64,000 nt of DNA from DASYAN01 sp034431765 (GTDB lineage: Bacteria > Chloroflexota > Ktedonobacteria > Ktedonobacterales > Ktedonobacteraceae), in the NCBI GenBank assembly GCA_034431765.1, contig DAOUDD010000145.1, forward strand, positions 11,656 to 75,655, written 5' to 3'. Positions within the stretch are counted from its first letter, which is position 1. The number at the start of each line of letters is the position of its first letter. The position numbers and the translations under genes are program-made. Below, piece by piece: positions 1-8,728 of this stretch. Under the pieces are notes generated by a model. The model had not been told where the DNA came from. It worked only from the letters and a program-made list of their open reading frames with translations, and ran no database searches.

Positions 1-2
1 TG

Positions 3-1271
3 ACCTGTATCGAAGCCGACGCCGGCTTGCTCACCGGTACCGTGTATAACTATCCCCGGCTGCGCCAATCGAGAGATTTGGTACATTGGTCGGATGGCTT
101 TATCGTGCATGATCTGAGCTGTCTGTATGGTGCGGTTGCCTTTAAATTGCCTGTGCCGAGTAGTGGGAGCGCGGGTCCGCGCTACTACCTGGCGACGCCA
201 TATGCTGTCTATAGTGCACGTGCATTTGAGGCAACGAATGCGACACAGTCGCTTGATCTCTCTGACGCGGTGCTCTCCTACAAACGAAGCGAGGAAGTTG
301 GCAGGCCGGCTCGCCTGGAAGTCATGCTGGACAATGCTCAGGGAGTCTATAACACGCTGGTAAATCTCTCCTCTGGCTCTAACTTTCAGCCGCTTGAGAT
401 GAACGCCGCGCTGGTCTTGAGTGAGGGATATCTCACGAGCGCGCAGCCAGGAAGCAATGATGTCGTGAAAGTGGGCACATTCCACCTGGACACGCTCACG
501 TTTGTGCGCGGCCCCCTGGAACATAGCCTGAGGCTGGAATGCCTGGATCTCTCGTGCAATCTGGATCGGCTGGCGCGTTACCAGAATAGCTATAGCAATC
601 AGACGGTGGGATATCTGGTGAACGAAGTCTGCGCGCGTGCAGGTCTGCTCGCAGTTGCCGTACCCACAACTGCACAGACCAGCCAGGTAGTGCCCCTTTT
701 TACGTTGCAGGCGGCGCAAAGCTATCGGCACGCGCTCGATGAACTGTGTGCGGTCTATGGTCTGGTCTACTTCCTGGATGAGGACGAAGTGATGCAGTTT
801 CACGAACTAGCGACGAGTGATCTCTCGATCTGGAGCTATCAGCCGGAGGTTGAAGCTGTGCAATTTCGTAGTGTCATGCGCCGTGCGAATCATATTATCG
901 TCAGTGGCAAGCCACCAGCGGGAGGGCCAGGTGGAGCGCTCACCATGGCTGAACTTTATGATGAGGCGCATCTCCGTCTGACAGGTACGGAGCAGCTCTT
1001 GCACGTTGTCGATCCAAAGTTGACGACCTCGGCACAGTGCGCTCAGAAGGCTACTTTCTTGCTCTCCCAAGAGCAGCGCAAACAGAGCGAACATACTGTT
1101 ACCCTACCACTCAATCCAGCGCTGCAACTCTGCGATGGTATTACCTTGAGCGACAGCGTTGCTCCACAGGGAAGCGGGCAGACGCTAACCGGTCGCATTC
1201 GTGCAATTTCCGTCACCTATGACGCAAACGCTGCCTATGCTGGTATGCATCTTACGCTTGAAGGAATGTAA
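3..1271 (+). CDS. Tail-hub-like structural protein, C-terminal part (partial)
   Basis: The frame is open from the left edge, so the true start lies outside the window; the TTG at 27 is not convincing as a start. The visible 420 or so residues begin with a stretch that has an RDLVHWSD sequence, loosely like the Asp-box or beta-propeller strands of sialidase-type repeats. From about residue 75 on it resembles hub or baseplate proteins of contractile tails (XkdQ and late-control-D type): short beta-rich segments, a NQTVGYLVNEVCARAGL helix and a C-terminal barrel. This assignment rests on general pattern, not a diagnostic motif. No other tail gene is visible, so it may belong to a phage or tail-like cluster to the left, or be a stand-alone envelope protein. 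Confidence 0.5.
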   Translation, partial: TCIEADAGLLTGTVYNYPRLRQSRDLVHWSDGFIVHDLSCLYGAVAFKLPVPSSGSAGPRYYLATPYAVYSARAFEATNATQSLDLSDAVLSYKRSEEVGRPARLEVMLDNAQGVYNTLVNLSSGSNFQPLEMNAALVLSEGYLTSAQPGSNDVVKVGTFHLDTLTFVRGPLEHSLRLECLDLSCNLDRLARYQNSYSNQTVGYLVNEVCARAGLLAVAVPTTAQTSQVVPLFTLQAAQSYRHALDELCAVYGLVYFLDEDEVMQFHELATSDLSIWSYQPEVEAVQFRSVMRRANHIIVSGKPPAGGPGGALTMAELYDEAHLRLTGTEQLLHVVDPKLTTSAQCAQKATFLLSQEQRKQSEHTVTLPLNPALQLCDGITLSDSVAPQGSGQTLTGRIRAISVTYDANAAYAGMHLTLEGM

Positions 1272-1505
1272 TGTAGTCACCTCTTGAGAAAAGTCAGCGG
1301 TGAGCAAAAACGTGTGCTGAGAAGAAAGGTTGTTTCTTGTCTTAAGAGGACAAATTTCTATATAATGATTTATGTACATCTGGAAGCGCAATTCATGAAC
1401 ATTTTATACTTTGGGAACAGCATTTTGAGACAAACAAGCCTGTAGGTATCGTAGTGCGTGGGCAAAATATGTGTGGCTCATTCATCTGAAAAGGAAGAGG
1501 TTATT

Positions 1506-2360
1506 ATGACACAAGACTCACCGCGCAACAACAGCTATATGTTCGATCCTGAAAGCCCTGAAGAACTGGCACGTTTGATTAGTTGGGATCGTGTGACGAC
1601 GCAAAGCATGGGAGGTCCCTTAGTAGGGATCGAGAAACCGTCATCACTACAGAATATTCTTGATCTCGCGTGTGGACCTGGTGGATGGGTACTTGACGTT
1701 GCCTTTGCACTGCCTCAAGCAGAGGTAGCCGGTGTCGATATCAGTAAGATTATGGTGGATTACGCCAATACGCGAGCACAATCGCAACACCTGACCAACG
1801 CCTCCTTTGGTGTGATGGATATCACACAACCGCTGGATTTCGCAGATGCCTCCTTTGACCTGGTTAATGCGCGCTTTATTGCCACCGTTCTGCCAAATGC
1901 CAGGTGGGACTCTTTTCTCTCCGAGTGCACGCGTATTCTCCGTCCCGGTGGTACGCTACGCATTACAGAATTTGTTGAATACGCCACAACGAGTCCGAGT
2001 TATGCGCGGCTGAACAGTCTGCTGAATCAAGCTATGCAGCGAATTAACTACGGACTTTCACCGGATGAAGCATTCAACAAGGTGACGGTGGTTTTGCCGA
2101 AAATGTTGCGCGAGCGTAGTTATCAGAACGTCAGGCTCGCTGCATATGTACTAGAATTTTCTACTGGTACTGAAGCCTGGGACGACGGGTATCATAATTT
2201 AGAGGTGATCGGGCATGTAGCCGAGCCGCTTCTGACGAATCTGGGACTGATTACAGCCGAAGAGCTGCGGAAGTTGACTCAACAGATGGCGCTAGAAGCG
2301 CACGAAGAGAACTTCTGTGCAATGCAACACTTTATGACAATCTCAGGGAGGAAGTCTTGA
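1506..2360 (+). CDS. Class I SAM-dependent methyltransferase
   Basis: A 284-residue Rossmann-fold methyltransferase. The SAM-binding motif I, LDLACGPGG, sits near residue 52, followed by the acidic loop GVDISKIMVDYA near 73. An LRPGGTLRITEF strand after motif III is typical of the UbiE/Methyltransf_25 group. The substrate cannot be told from sequence. I start at the ATG at 1506 because a strong AAGGAAGAGG lies 5 bases upstream; an in-frame extension to 1458 has no ribosome site. It stands alone, with about 230 bases before it and a convergent greA after it. Confidence 0.88.
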   Translation: MTQDSPRNNSYMFDPESPEELARLISWDRVTTQSMGGPLVGIEKPSSLQNILDLACGPGGWVLDVAFALPQAEVAGVDISKIMVDYANTRAQSQHLTNASFGVMDITQPLDFADASFDLVNARFIATVLPNARWDSFLSECTRILRPGGTLRITEFVEYATTSPSYARLNSLLNQAMQRINYGLSPDEAFNKVTVVLPKMLRERSYQNVRLAAYVLEFSTGTEAWDDGYHNLEVIGHVAEPLLTNLGLITAEELRKLTQQMALEAHEENFCAMQHFMTISGRKS

Positions 2361-2702
2361 TTACTTCTGAGCTCTACGTTTCTGGAAACGAAAAGAGAAG
2401 GTAACAGAAGCCATCAGCCCGAGCTTATACCACAGGAGGCATGCTCATATTCCTCTCCGTCACCTTCTATAAGCCTATGATGCTGACAAAAGACTGAACG
2501 GGTAGGAATATGTAGCTTCTGTAGAAGACACACCTTTCTCGTATGTGCAATCTATCCCTCGTATGTGGAGTGGGAGAGCATCTGTGCTGTTCAGGATAGA
2601 GCAGTGTTGTGCACTTCAACCGCTAAATGAAAGATCGACCTGTATACCACAAGTGGTTACAGGTCGGAGTGTTTTGTGTGGAATGGGGAAGTGAGTGTGA
2701 AG
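2361..2702. other. Intergenic region between convergent genes
   Basis: No coding signal is seen on either strand in these 342 bases. The only structure is the hairpin at 2637-2665, described separately. Confidence 0.6.
2637..2665 (-). terminator. Hairpin downstream of greA, probable terminator
   Basis: A near-perfect stem, GACCTGTA plus ACCAC pairing with GTGGT plus TACAGGTC, lies 38 bases past the greA stop. The U-tract on the minus strand is weak (GATCTTTCATTT), so termination is likely but not certain. Confidence 0.5.
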
Positions 2703-3167
2703 TTACTCGATCGACTGGATCGTGTATTCTTTCACACCGCCGGGTGTGGAAACGATCACGAGGTCGCCGACTTTGTGGCCGAGCAGGGCGCGACCCACGG
2801 GAGATTCGTTGGAGATGTAACCAGCGCTGGGATTGGCTTCAAAGGCCCCAACCAGTTTATAGCGGTACTCGCGTCCCTCATCTGTCGTCAAGTGGACACA
2901 GCTACCGAGGGAAATGACCTCACTGACGTTTGACTCGATCAGCTTTGCCTTCGCGACCATTTGCTCCAATTCGTAGATGCGGCCTTCCAGGTGGGTATGT
3001 TGTGTTTTTGCCTCCTCATAGGCGGCATTGTCGATGAGGTCACCAGATTCCTTTGCATCATGCAGGTATTGTGCGACCTCGGCACGTTTCACAGTGCGCA
3101 AAAACTCAAGCTGACTCATGGCTTTCTGCAGCCCGTCATTAGTGAGGAATACTTCCTGTGACTCCAT
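2703..3167 (-). CDS. greA: Transcription elongation factor GreA
   Basis: A 154-residue GreA, the usual family length. It rescues backtracked RNA polymerase by stimulating cleavage of the 3' end of the nascent RNA. The N-terminal half is the antiparallel coiled coil that enters the secondary channel, with the tip-region acidic stretch ESGDLIDNAAYEEAK. The C-terminal half has the FKBP-like fold with SPVGRALLGHKVGDLV and the terminal TPGGVKEYTIQSIE strand. An 88-base gap separates it from birA, which lies upstream on the same strand, so the two may be co-transcribed. Confidence 0.96.
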   Translation of the reverse strand: MESQEVFLTNDGLQKAMSQLEFLRTVKRAEVAQYLHDAKESGDLIDNAAYEEAKTQHTHLEGRIYELEQMVAKAKLIESNVSEVISLGSCVHLTTDEGREYRYKLVGAFEANPSAGYISNESPVGRALLGHKVGDLVIVSTPGGVKEYTIQSIE

Positions 3168-3255
3168 ATTTTGTTCCTCTCATGTGTAAGATGGGGAAAC
3201 CCTCCCCTTCTTCATCTCTCCAGCTATGTGCGGGGTATGGGGCCAGCGAACGAAG

Positions 3256-4137
3256 CTAGCCAACATCGCCCCAGGTAATACTGATGCGTTCACCTGAATG
3301 AGTGCGGAGCAACAGCTCTCCATGCTCATTCACATCCTCAGCAACCCCGCTGAGGAGCGTATCGCCTTGCCGTATAGAAACGGCTCGACCAAGTGTCGAA
3401 AGTTGACTGCACCATCTCTCTCGTACTTGTCGAGAGACAGAGGGAATGAAGGTGGAAGCGCGAGCTTCCTGTTGCAGCGCGAGATACATCTGCTCCACCT
3501 GCTGCAATAGATGAGCCAGGAAGAGTTCGCGGCTGACAGGCTGGCCGCACGCCTCCTCTAACGTCGTCGCTTTAACCATAAGCGCAGTGTTTGCGGAGGA
3601 TGCTGGCGGCAGGCTCTGGGCCATGCTCTCGGCATACTGTGAAATAGAACCGTTTACGTTGACGCCAATACCTACAACGGCAAGTAGTCTCCCAGAAGGG
3701 TGTGTGCTGGTCTCGATCAAGATACCAGCGACCTTGCGATCCTCAATCAGCACATCGTTGGGCCATTTGATTGTTGCGACAACGCCACAAGAAGCGGCAA
3801 TGGCTTCAACAACGGCGACAGAGGCAAGCATAACCAGGAAGTAGGGTGGGAAGAGTGGGTGGAGGAGAGTAGATGAAAGGGCATTAGAGCCAGCTCTATC
3901 TATCCAGCGTCTCCCCTGACGACCTTTACCTGCCACCTGGCTATCGGTCAGGACTACGATCCCTTCTTCTGACCCGTGTCGGGCCAGGTTCATTGCCAGA
4001 GTGTTGGTTGAGTCCACTTCTGGCACATAGACGATGCGACCTTCCATGCCGATCAATGTCGTACCCAGGAGTGCTTGTAGGTATGGTATATCTAACTGCC
4101 TGGAGGATGACAGCACGGCAGGCTGTGTTGTGTTCAC
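3256..4137 (-). CDS. birA: Biotin--[acetyl-CoA-carboxylase] ligase
   Basis: A 293-residue biotin protein ligase that activates biotin to biotinyl-AMP and transfers it to the biotin carrier domain of acetyl-CoA carboxylase. The adenylate-binding loop GKGRQGRRW and the KWPNDV motif, followed by KVAGILIET, are intact, and the C-terminal SH3-like domain is present. There is no N-terminal winged helix, so it is a mono-functional enzyme and not a DNA-binding repressor of the E. coli type. The start is a GTG at 4137. A candidate structured RNA lies about 190 bases upstream on the same strand and may form part of its leader. Confidence 0.93.
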   Translation of the reverse strand: MNTTQPAVLSSSRQLDIPYLQALLGTTLIGMEGRIVYVPEVDSTNTLAMNLARHGSEEGIVVLTDSQVAGKGRQGRRWIDRAGSNALSSTLLHPLFPPYFLVMLASVAVVEAIAASCGVVATIKWPNDVLIEDRKVAGILIETSTHPSGRLLAVVGIGVNVNGSISQYAESMAQSLPPASSANTALMVKATTLEEACGQPVSRELFLAHLLQQVEQMYLALQQEARASTFIPSVSRQVRERWCSQLSTLGRAVSIRQGDTLLSGVAEDVNEHGELLLRTHSGERISITWGDVG

Positions 4138-4327
4138 GCTTTACTACATCTCTTTAATAAAAGAATAGACAGAAAATCCTATGGATAGGAGAGAAATTGA
4201 GCAAAAACTTTTAGAGATCCGTATTTGTAGTTACGTACACTCAGCCACCTCACCCTGCAATGAGAGAAAAGAGAGACATAGTGTGCAAGAGTAGAGTACG
4301 GTATTGAAAAGGAAATACTTAGAAAAC

Positions 4328-4371
4328 GCACCAGGGCAAGGGCAGATCTAGTGTTGCCATTGCTCTGGTGC
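4328..4371 (-). terminator. Strong hairpin terminator
   Basis: A 17-base stem (4328-4344 with 4355-4371, a few G-U or mismatched positions) is followed on the minus strand by GUUUUCU. It ends the candidate RNA transcript before birA. Confidence 0.65.
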
Positions 4372-4458
4372 AACTGCACAGGCAGGTGTACAACGCACCG
4401 CCTACCAGTGTTGAATTCTACCCATCACCAGATTCCGAAGCTGGTGTGAGAAAGCTGA

Positions 4459-4533
4459 CTAGAAGTCGGCTCCTCTCAACTGGAAGGTGTGGGATTGTTC
4501 AGCGCTGCCTGTGCAGCGACTAGGTTTATCCAT
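4459..4533 (-). CDS. Possible 24-residue leader peptide
   Basis: A short frame, MDKPSRCTGSAEQ and on, ending at TAG 4459. It is preceded by AAAGGAGG about 10 bases upstream and a near-consensus promoter. Composition gives no function. It may be a chance frame inside the structured RNA; the ribosome site is the only support. Confidence 0.25.
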   Translation of the reverse strand: MDKPSRCTGSAEQSHTFQLRGADF

Positions 4534-4561
4534 CTACACACCACCTCCTTTCAATGTGCGT

Positions 4562-4591
4562 ATTGTACCATCACAACTAAAGAGTTGTCAA
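4562..4591 (-). promoter_or_regulatory. Sigma70-type promoter
   Basis: TTGACA (4586-4591) and TACAAT (4562-4567) with an 18-base spacer, reading leftwards toward the candidate RNA and birA. Confidence 0.6.
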
Positions 4592-4911
4592 GCTTTTTCT
4601 GAAAAGCTGGCTCTGTTCCAATTGGATTTGTTGAACGTGAATCTCTCCACGTTCCTGGAAAGATACCATATCCTGCGTATGCGACAGAGGTAAACAGGCC
4701 TAACGGGAGTAATTCCTGCACCTCGTGGATTGGTCAGGGAGGATTGATTTCAGGAAAGTTCCTTGTGATCCTGTTTCTCGTGCAGTATCATCGGTTGTAT
4801 GCTCAGTCAGGAAGGCGTGTAGTGGGCTGGTAATCTCTTGCTCTTTTAGCGTTTTTCCTGTACTATGCGCTTAGTCTTTGTTGCCATTTTAAGTTCGGAG
4901 GGATTATTTTC

Positions 4912-5154
4912 ATGTCTTTTGAGCGCACTAATCATCCCTATATTGTTCGTGATGCTGCCATTTATAGCGGGGAGCCGATTGTTGAAGGGACGCGCACGGC
5001 CGTGCGCCACATTATTCTGCTCTTTCAGGGTGGGCAGGACCCGGAGATGATAGCAGCGGATCAACGTTTGACACTGGCGCAAGTCTATGATGCGATCAGT
5101 TATTTTTATGATAATGAGGAGGAGATCAATAGTTACGTCCAGAATGAGCCATAG
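4912..5154 (+). CDS. DUF433 domain protein
   Basis: An 80-residue protein that fits the DUF433 family almost end to end: an N-terminal strand, the IYSGEPIVEGTRTAVRHI segment, a QGGQDPEMIAA helix, and the LTLAQVYDAISYFYDNEEEI helix-turn-helix. DUF433 proteins are often annotated as the antitoxin half of VapC/PIN-type pairs. No PIN-domain partner lies next to it here, so it is an orphan. GGAGGG at 4897-4902 gives a clear start. A terminator follows at 5194-5235. Confidence 0.85.
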   Translation: MSFERTNHPYIVRDAAIYSGEPIVEGTRTAVRHIILLFQGGQDPEMIAADQRLTLAQVYDAISYFYDNEEEINSYVQNEP

Positions 5155-5193
5155 GTTTTCATGAGCAATTCCAAATTTTGAGATAGAAGTTAT

Positions 5194-5235
5194 AAAGAGG
5201 GTCCAGAGGGAACAGCATTCTCTCTGGACTCTTTT
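5194..5235 (+). terminator. Intrinsic terminator after the DUF433 gene
   Basis: GAGGGTCCAGAG pairs with CTCTGGACTC, followed by TTTT; it lies 40 bases after the stop codon. Confidence 0.75.
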
Positions 5236-5750
5236 CCATTAACGAGATGGTGTTTTAGATTTTGACCGGAAAATAGATGACAGTGGAGAATGTGATTACG
5301 TGGCGAGCAACGGACGCCCTCCTCATTCCATTTCCTTGGATAGTGCAAGAGTACTGCCAGCGCATCGTTTTTCTATATGGTTGCGTTTTATTATATGTAT
5401 AGCAGATGGGTAGAGAGAAATGGGATAAGGATCTCCTATATATTCCCGGTAGAGAGCGATTGTAGCGGGCGCGTTGTGGTTGCGCTGTGGTGGAGGAAGG
5501 TGTGGTGGATTGGCATGGGAAACTTCTATGTGCTATACTCTAGTAAGTAGCAGAAAAGTAGGTAGTAAGGGAGGAGCTGATGGAGGACTGTTCTACTCGC
5601 ACTCCGGTCATTGTTGTATCCATGTTCATCAACTTCACGTTCTAAGAGAAGCTTCTCTTAGTGTATCCTTTATGTTGGTAAGCATGGAATTTCTGTTTCT
5701 ACCCGTTTGAAAGTGGTGTTGGTGTAGGGTGTTCTAGCGTAGACGAGAAG
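5236..5750. other. Non-coding stretch
   Basis: About 515 bases without a convincing gene. The longest open frames have no ribosome site and atypical composition. Confidence 0.5.
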
Positions 5751-5765
5751 GAAGGAGGACTTTAT

Positions 5766-5951
5766 ATGCAGCAGCAACAGTATGCGGATTTGCTCATCGA
5801 CGCCCTCCTGGATGAGGGGTTTACTGTTGTGGAGGCTCAACGTCTCATTCAACTCCAGCAGGAGTTTGAGGAGCGGAAGGCATCCGAGATAACGGATCAT
5901 CATCGCTTTATACGTTGGCTTGTGGAGCATGGGCATTTGAGTGACTGGTAG
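5766..5951 (+). CDS. Small hypothetical protein
   Basis: A 61-residue, mostly helical protein rich in Gln and Glu (QQQQYADLLIDALLDEGFT, then VVEAQRLIQLQQEFEERKA). The start is supported by AAGGAGGAC 6 bases upstream. No known domain is recognised. The lack of hydrophobic segments suggests a soluble cytoplasmic protein. It ends 260 bases before the nucleotidyltransferase gene and lies before that gene's likely promoter. Confidence 0.65.
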   Translation: MQQQQYADLLIDALLDEGFTVVEAQRLIQLQQEFEERKASEITDHHRFIRWLVEHGHLSDW

Positions 5952-6015
5952 GGGAGCAATGCGAGCAGTGGACAGGGGCATGTTTTTAGAGGGCTTGCAC
6001 TGTACACAGTTCACC

Positions 6016-6045
6016 TTGTGGCGCTCTTCGTCGATGTTGTACAAT
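6016..6045 (+). promoter_or_regulatory. Probable promoter of the nucleotidyltransferase gene
   Basis: TTGTGG (6016-6021) and TACAAT (6040-6045) with an 18-base spacer. It would give a leader of about 160 bases that contains the element at 6147-6200. Confidence 0.45.
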
Positions 6046-6146
6046 AAAAGCATTGGAGCAGATAGGACGGCGTGGCACAGCTACGCCGTTCTTGCATTTC
6101 TCATTCCGCAGGGGGAGACCAGGCGTGCTGTCCCTCTGTGCAACTG

Positions 6147-6200
6147 CTTATCGGAAACCTGAGCGCGAAGCGCTGGCGGCGTCGGTTTCCGCATAAGATC
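6147..6200 (+). promoter_or_regulatory. Leader stem-loop element, copy A
   Basis: CTTATCGGAAACC pairs with GGTTTCCGCATAAG around an inner stem-loop (GAGCGC-GAA-GCGCT) and a conserved GGCGTCGG. It ends 14 bases before the start codon at 6215. The same arrangement occurs in the gene's own orientation at 11241-11371, 27396-27559, 36342-36400 and 45547-45600. Confidence 0.6.
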
Positions 6201-6214
6201 TAAGGGAGGCCTCT

Positions 6215-8713
6215 ATGAAAGCGGTTGTAATGGCCGGAGGGGAAGGATCGAGGCTGCGACCATTGACGATTCGACGACCCAAGCCGATGGTGCCTATTGC
6301 CGGGAAACCAGTAATGGAGCATATTCTGCACCTGTTGAAGCGTCATGGCATCACCGAGGTCGTCGTCACGGTTCAGTATCTTGCAAACAATATTGAAGAT
6401 TACTTCGGGAATGGTTCACAGTTGGGCATGCACATTACGTATTCGCGCGAGGATGTGCCTTTGGGGACGGCAGGGAGTGTGAAGAATGCGGAAGACCAAT
6501 TGACAGAGCCGTTTCTGGTCATTAGCGGTGATGCGCTCACAGATTACGATCTCAGTGACCTTATTCAGTATCATATCGAGAAGAAGTCGCTCGCAACGCT
6601 GCTGCTGGCACATGTACCTAATCCTCTAGAGTACGGAGTCATCATCACAAACGAAGATGGTCATATCAGCCAATTTCTGGAGAAGCCGAGTTGGGGAGAA
6701 GTCTTCAGCGATACCATCAATACAGGCATTTACGTGCTTGATCCGCAAATTTTTAGTTATTTCGAGAAGAACAAAACATTTGATTTTAGCCAGGAGCTCT
6801 TCCCCTACATGTTGAAAAAGGGAGATCCGATCTATGGATACGTAGCTCCACGTGGATACTGGTGTGACGTTGGGAATTTGAGCGAGTATATGCGTGCCAA
6901 TGCAGATATTTTGCAAGGGTACGTCGAGCTGGCAATTCCCGCCAAAAATATTGGTGGAAGTATCTGGTGTGAGGAGGGGGTTGAGATTGACAGTGATGCG
7001 CAGCTCTACGGGCCGATCTACCTTGGGCGGGATAGCAAAGTGCGCTCTGGAGCGATTATCCACGGACCGAGCATGATAGGGAGTTATACGATAGTTGATG
7101 AGCGCGCGCAGGTTGATCGCAGCATTGTCTGGAACAACTCGTATGTCGGCGATCGTGCTGAACTGCGTGGAGCAATTGTCGGTTCTTCCTCCAATATTAA
7201 GAGTAAGGCGGTCATGTTCGAGGGGTCGGTAATCGGCGATAACTCGATCATTCAAGATGGTGCGATTATTCAGCCGAACGTCAAGATCTGGCCGGATAAG
7301 GAGATTGAGGCCGGCGCAGTCATCAACGCTAGCATTATCTGGGGATCGCAGGGGCGACGGGGTCTCTTCAGCCGCTTTGGTGTAACGGGGTTAGTGAACG
7401 TTGATCTAACGCCTGAGTTCGCGACGAAGCTGGGAGCTGCATATGGTGGCACGCTTCCGAAAGGTGCGAGTGTCTGTCTGAACCGTGACGTACATCGCAC
7501 ATCGCGTATGATCAAGCGTGGTATTAACGCCGGCATTCCCTCGGCGGGTATTAATGTGCTGGACATCAACCAGGTGCCGGTTCCTGTCATGCGCTACTTT
7601 ATTCGCAATACGGATACACGTGGTGGTGTGCATGTGCGTGTCTCGCCCTATGACCAACGCGTTATTGACATCAAGATCTTCGACGCGAATGGTCTCGACA
7701 TCAATAAAACGACGGAACGGAAGATTGAGAATTTGTACTTCCGTGAGGATTTTCGCCGTGTTTACCTGGATGATATTGGTGCAATAGACGTGTTGAGCGA
7801 TGATGATGTGGTTGGTCGCTATCGAGAAGGATTTAATCGGGTCGTCGATTCAGAGGTAGTGCGTAAGCGCAAGTTCCAGCTTGTTATTGATTATGCCCAT
7901 GGAAGCACTATCGAGATGCTGCCTGCGATCTTCAATGATCTGGGTTGTGAGGTAGTGGTGCTCAATTCGAGCACAGATGTGCCTACCGCGCGCACACGTG
8001 ACGAACTGAACAAAGAGATGCAGCGGCTCGCCACAATCAGCTCAGCGCTCAACGCCGACATGGGGATTCGTATCGATCCGAGCGGTGAGCGTATCTCCGT
8101 TGTAGATGATCGTGGACGGATTCTGGATGGTATGAAGATGCTGGCAGTGATGACAAGCCTTTTCCTGCGCAAGCATCGCAATGGCGCAGTCGTGGCACCT
8201 GTAACGGCTCCCAGTGCTTTACAGCATATTGCTGAGCGCTATGATGGCACGATTCAGCAGACGAAGGTGATGCCGTATGCGCTGATGGCGGCGGCCGGCC
8301 GTGAGGGGGTAGTGCTGGTGGGTGATGGGAAAGGACAGTTTGTCTTTCCTGAACTGCACCCGGCCTTTGATGGACTGCTCGCGATTGCAAAACTGCTGGA
8401 GCTGCTGGCGACGTACGAGATGCGTCTTTCAGAGGTGGTGGATGATCTGCCAACCTACTATATGAGCAGTGCACGTGTAAGCTGTCCCTGGGAGCACAAG
8501 GGCAAGGTCATGCGCATTCTGAGCGAGCAATATCGTGAGCGGCGCAGTAAGCCAATTGATGGGATTAAGATCGACCTGGGCAAGGAATGGGTGCTGATAC
8601 TGCCTGACGCGGACAGTCCCTTCTTCGATGTGTTTGCCGAGTCGATCTCTAGCGAGCAAGCCCAGGCACTGGCTGAGAAGTATGCACGTGTCGTGAGTGG
8701 CTTGCAGCAGTAG
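6215..8713 (+). CDS. Mannose-1-phosphate guanylyltransferase with phosphomannomutase-like domain
   Basis: An 832-residue fusion. Residues 1-235 are the nucleotidyltransferase with GGEGSRLRPLT and the KPMVPIAGKP lysine loop, so it should form an NDP-sugar from a hexose-1-phosphate. Residues 255-375 are a left-handed beta-helix of hexapeptide repeats. From about 385 on the fold is that of the phosphoglucomutase/phosphomannomutase family, but the active-site signatures are eroded. The phosphoserine loop reads VRVSPYDQ (Ser477) instead of TASHNP. The metal loop reads DPSGER (621-626) instead of DGDADR, and the sugar loop reads VGDGKG. The third domain is therefore probably not a mutase. The same fused architecture is annotated as GDP-mannose pyrophosphorylase in other Chloroflexota and cyanobacteria. 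GGGAGG precedes the ATG. Confidence 0.87.
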   Translation: MKAVVMAGGEGSRLRPLTIRRPKPMVPIAGKPVMEHILHLLKRHGITEVVVTVQYLANNIEDYFGNGSQLGMHITYSREDVPLGTAGSVKNAEDQLTEPFLVISGDALTDYDLSDLIQYHIEKKSLATLLLAHVPNPLEYGVIITNEDGHISQFLEKPSWGEVFSDTINTGIYVLDPQIFSYFEKNKTFDFSQELFPYMLKKGDPIYGYVAPRGYWCDVGNLSEYMRANADILQGYVELAIPAKNIGGSIWCEEGVEIDSDAQLYGPIYLGRDSKVRSGAIIHGPSMIGSYTIVDERAQVDRSIVWNNSYVGDRAELRGAIVGSSSNIKSKAVMFEGSVIGDNSIIQDGAIIQPNVKIWPDKEIEAGAVINASIIWGSQGRRGLFSRFGVTGLVNVDLTPEFATKLGAAYGGTLPKGASVCLNRDVHRTSRMIKRGINAGIPSAGINVLDINQVPVPVMRYFIRNTDTRGGVHVRVSPYDQRVIDIKIFDANGLDINKTTERKIENLYFREDFRRVYLDDIGAIDVLSDDDVVGRYREGFNRVVDSEVVRKRKFQLVIDYAHGSTIEMLPAIFNDLGCEVVVLNSSTDVPTARTRDELNKEMQRLATISSALNADMGIRIDPSGERISVVDDRGRILDGMKMLAVMTSLFLRKHRNGAVVAPVTAPSALQHIAERYDGTIQQTKVMPYALMAAAGREGVVLVGDGKGQFVFPELHPAFDGLLAIAKLLELLATYEMRLSEVVDDLPTYYMSSARVSCPWEHKGKVMRILSEQYRERRSKPIDGIKIDLGKEWVLILPDADSPFFDVFAESISSEQAQALAEKYARVVSGLQQ

Positions 8714-8728
8714 TGAGCCGTCAGGAGA

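Larger units (their letters stand above)
4325..4556 (-). ncRNA. Candidate structured RNA with its own promoter and terminator
   Basis: A promoter (TTGACA at 4586-4591, 18-base spacer, TACAAT at 4562-4567) should start a minus-strand transcript near 4555. The next 230 bases hold several stems: CGCTGC/GCAGCG around the bases 4508-4524, CACCAG/CTGGTG around 4427-4447, an AGGCGGTG/CACCTGCCT stem, and the terminator hairpin at 4328-4371. A very strong Shine-Dalgarno (AAAGGAGG, 4544-4551) precedes a 24-codon frame at 4459-4533. That site can pair with CACACC plus UUCC near 4477-4486. It could be an independent small RNA or a birA leader. It does not match the T-box, SRP, tmRNA or RNase P signatures I can recall. 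Confidence 0.45.

Noticed and set aside
6147..6200. SAM-I riboswitch
   Set aside because: The CTTATC...ATAAG ends look similar, but the element is only about 54 bases and lacks the conserved SAM-binding core; the downstream gene is not a methionine gene.
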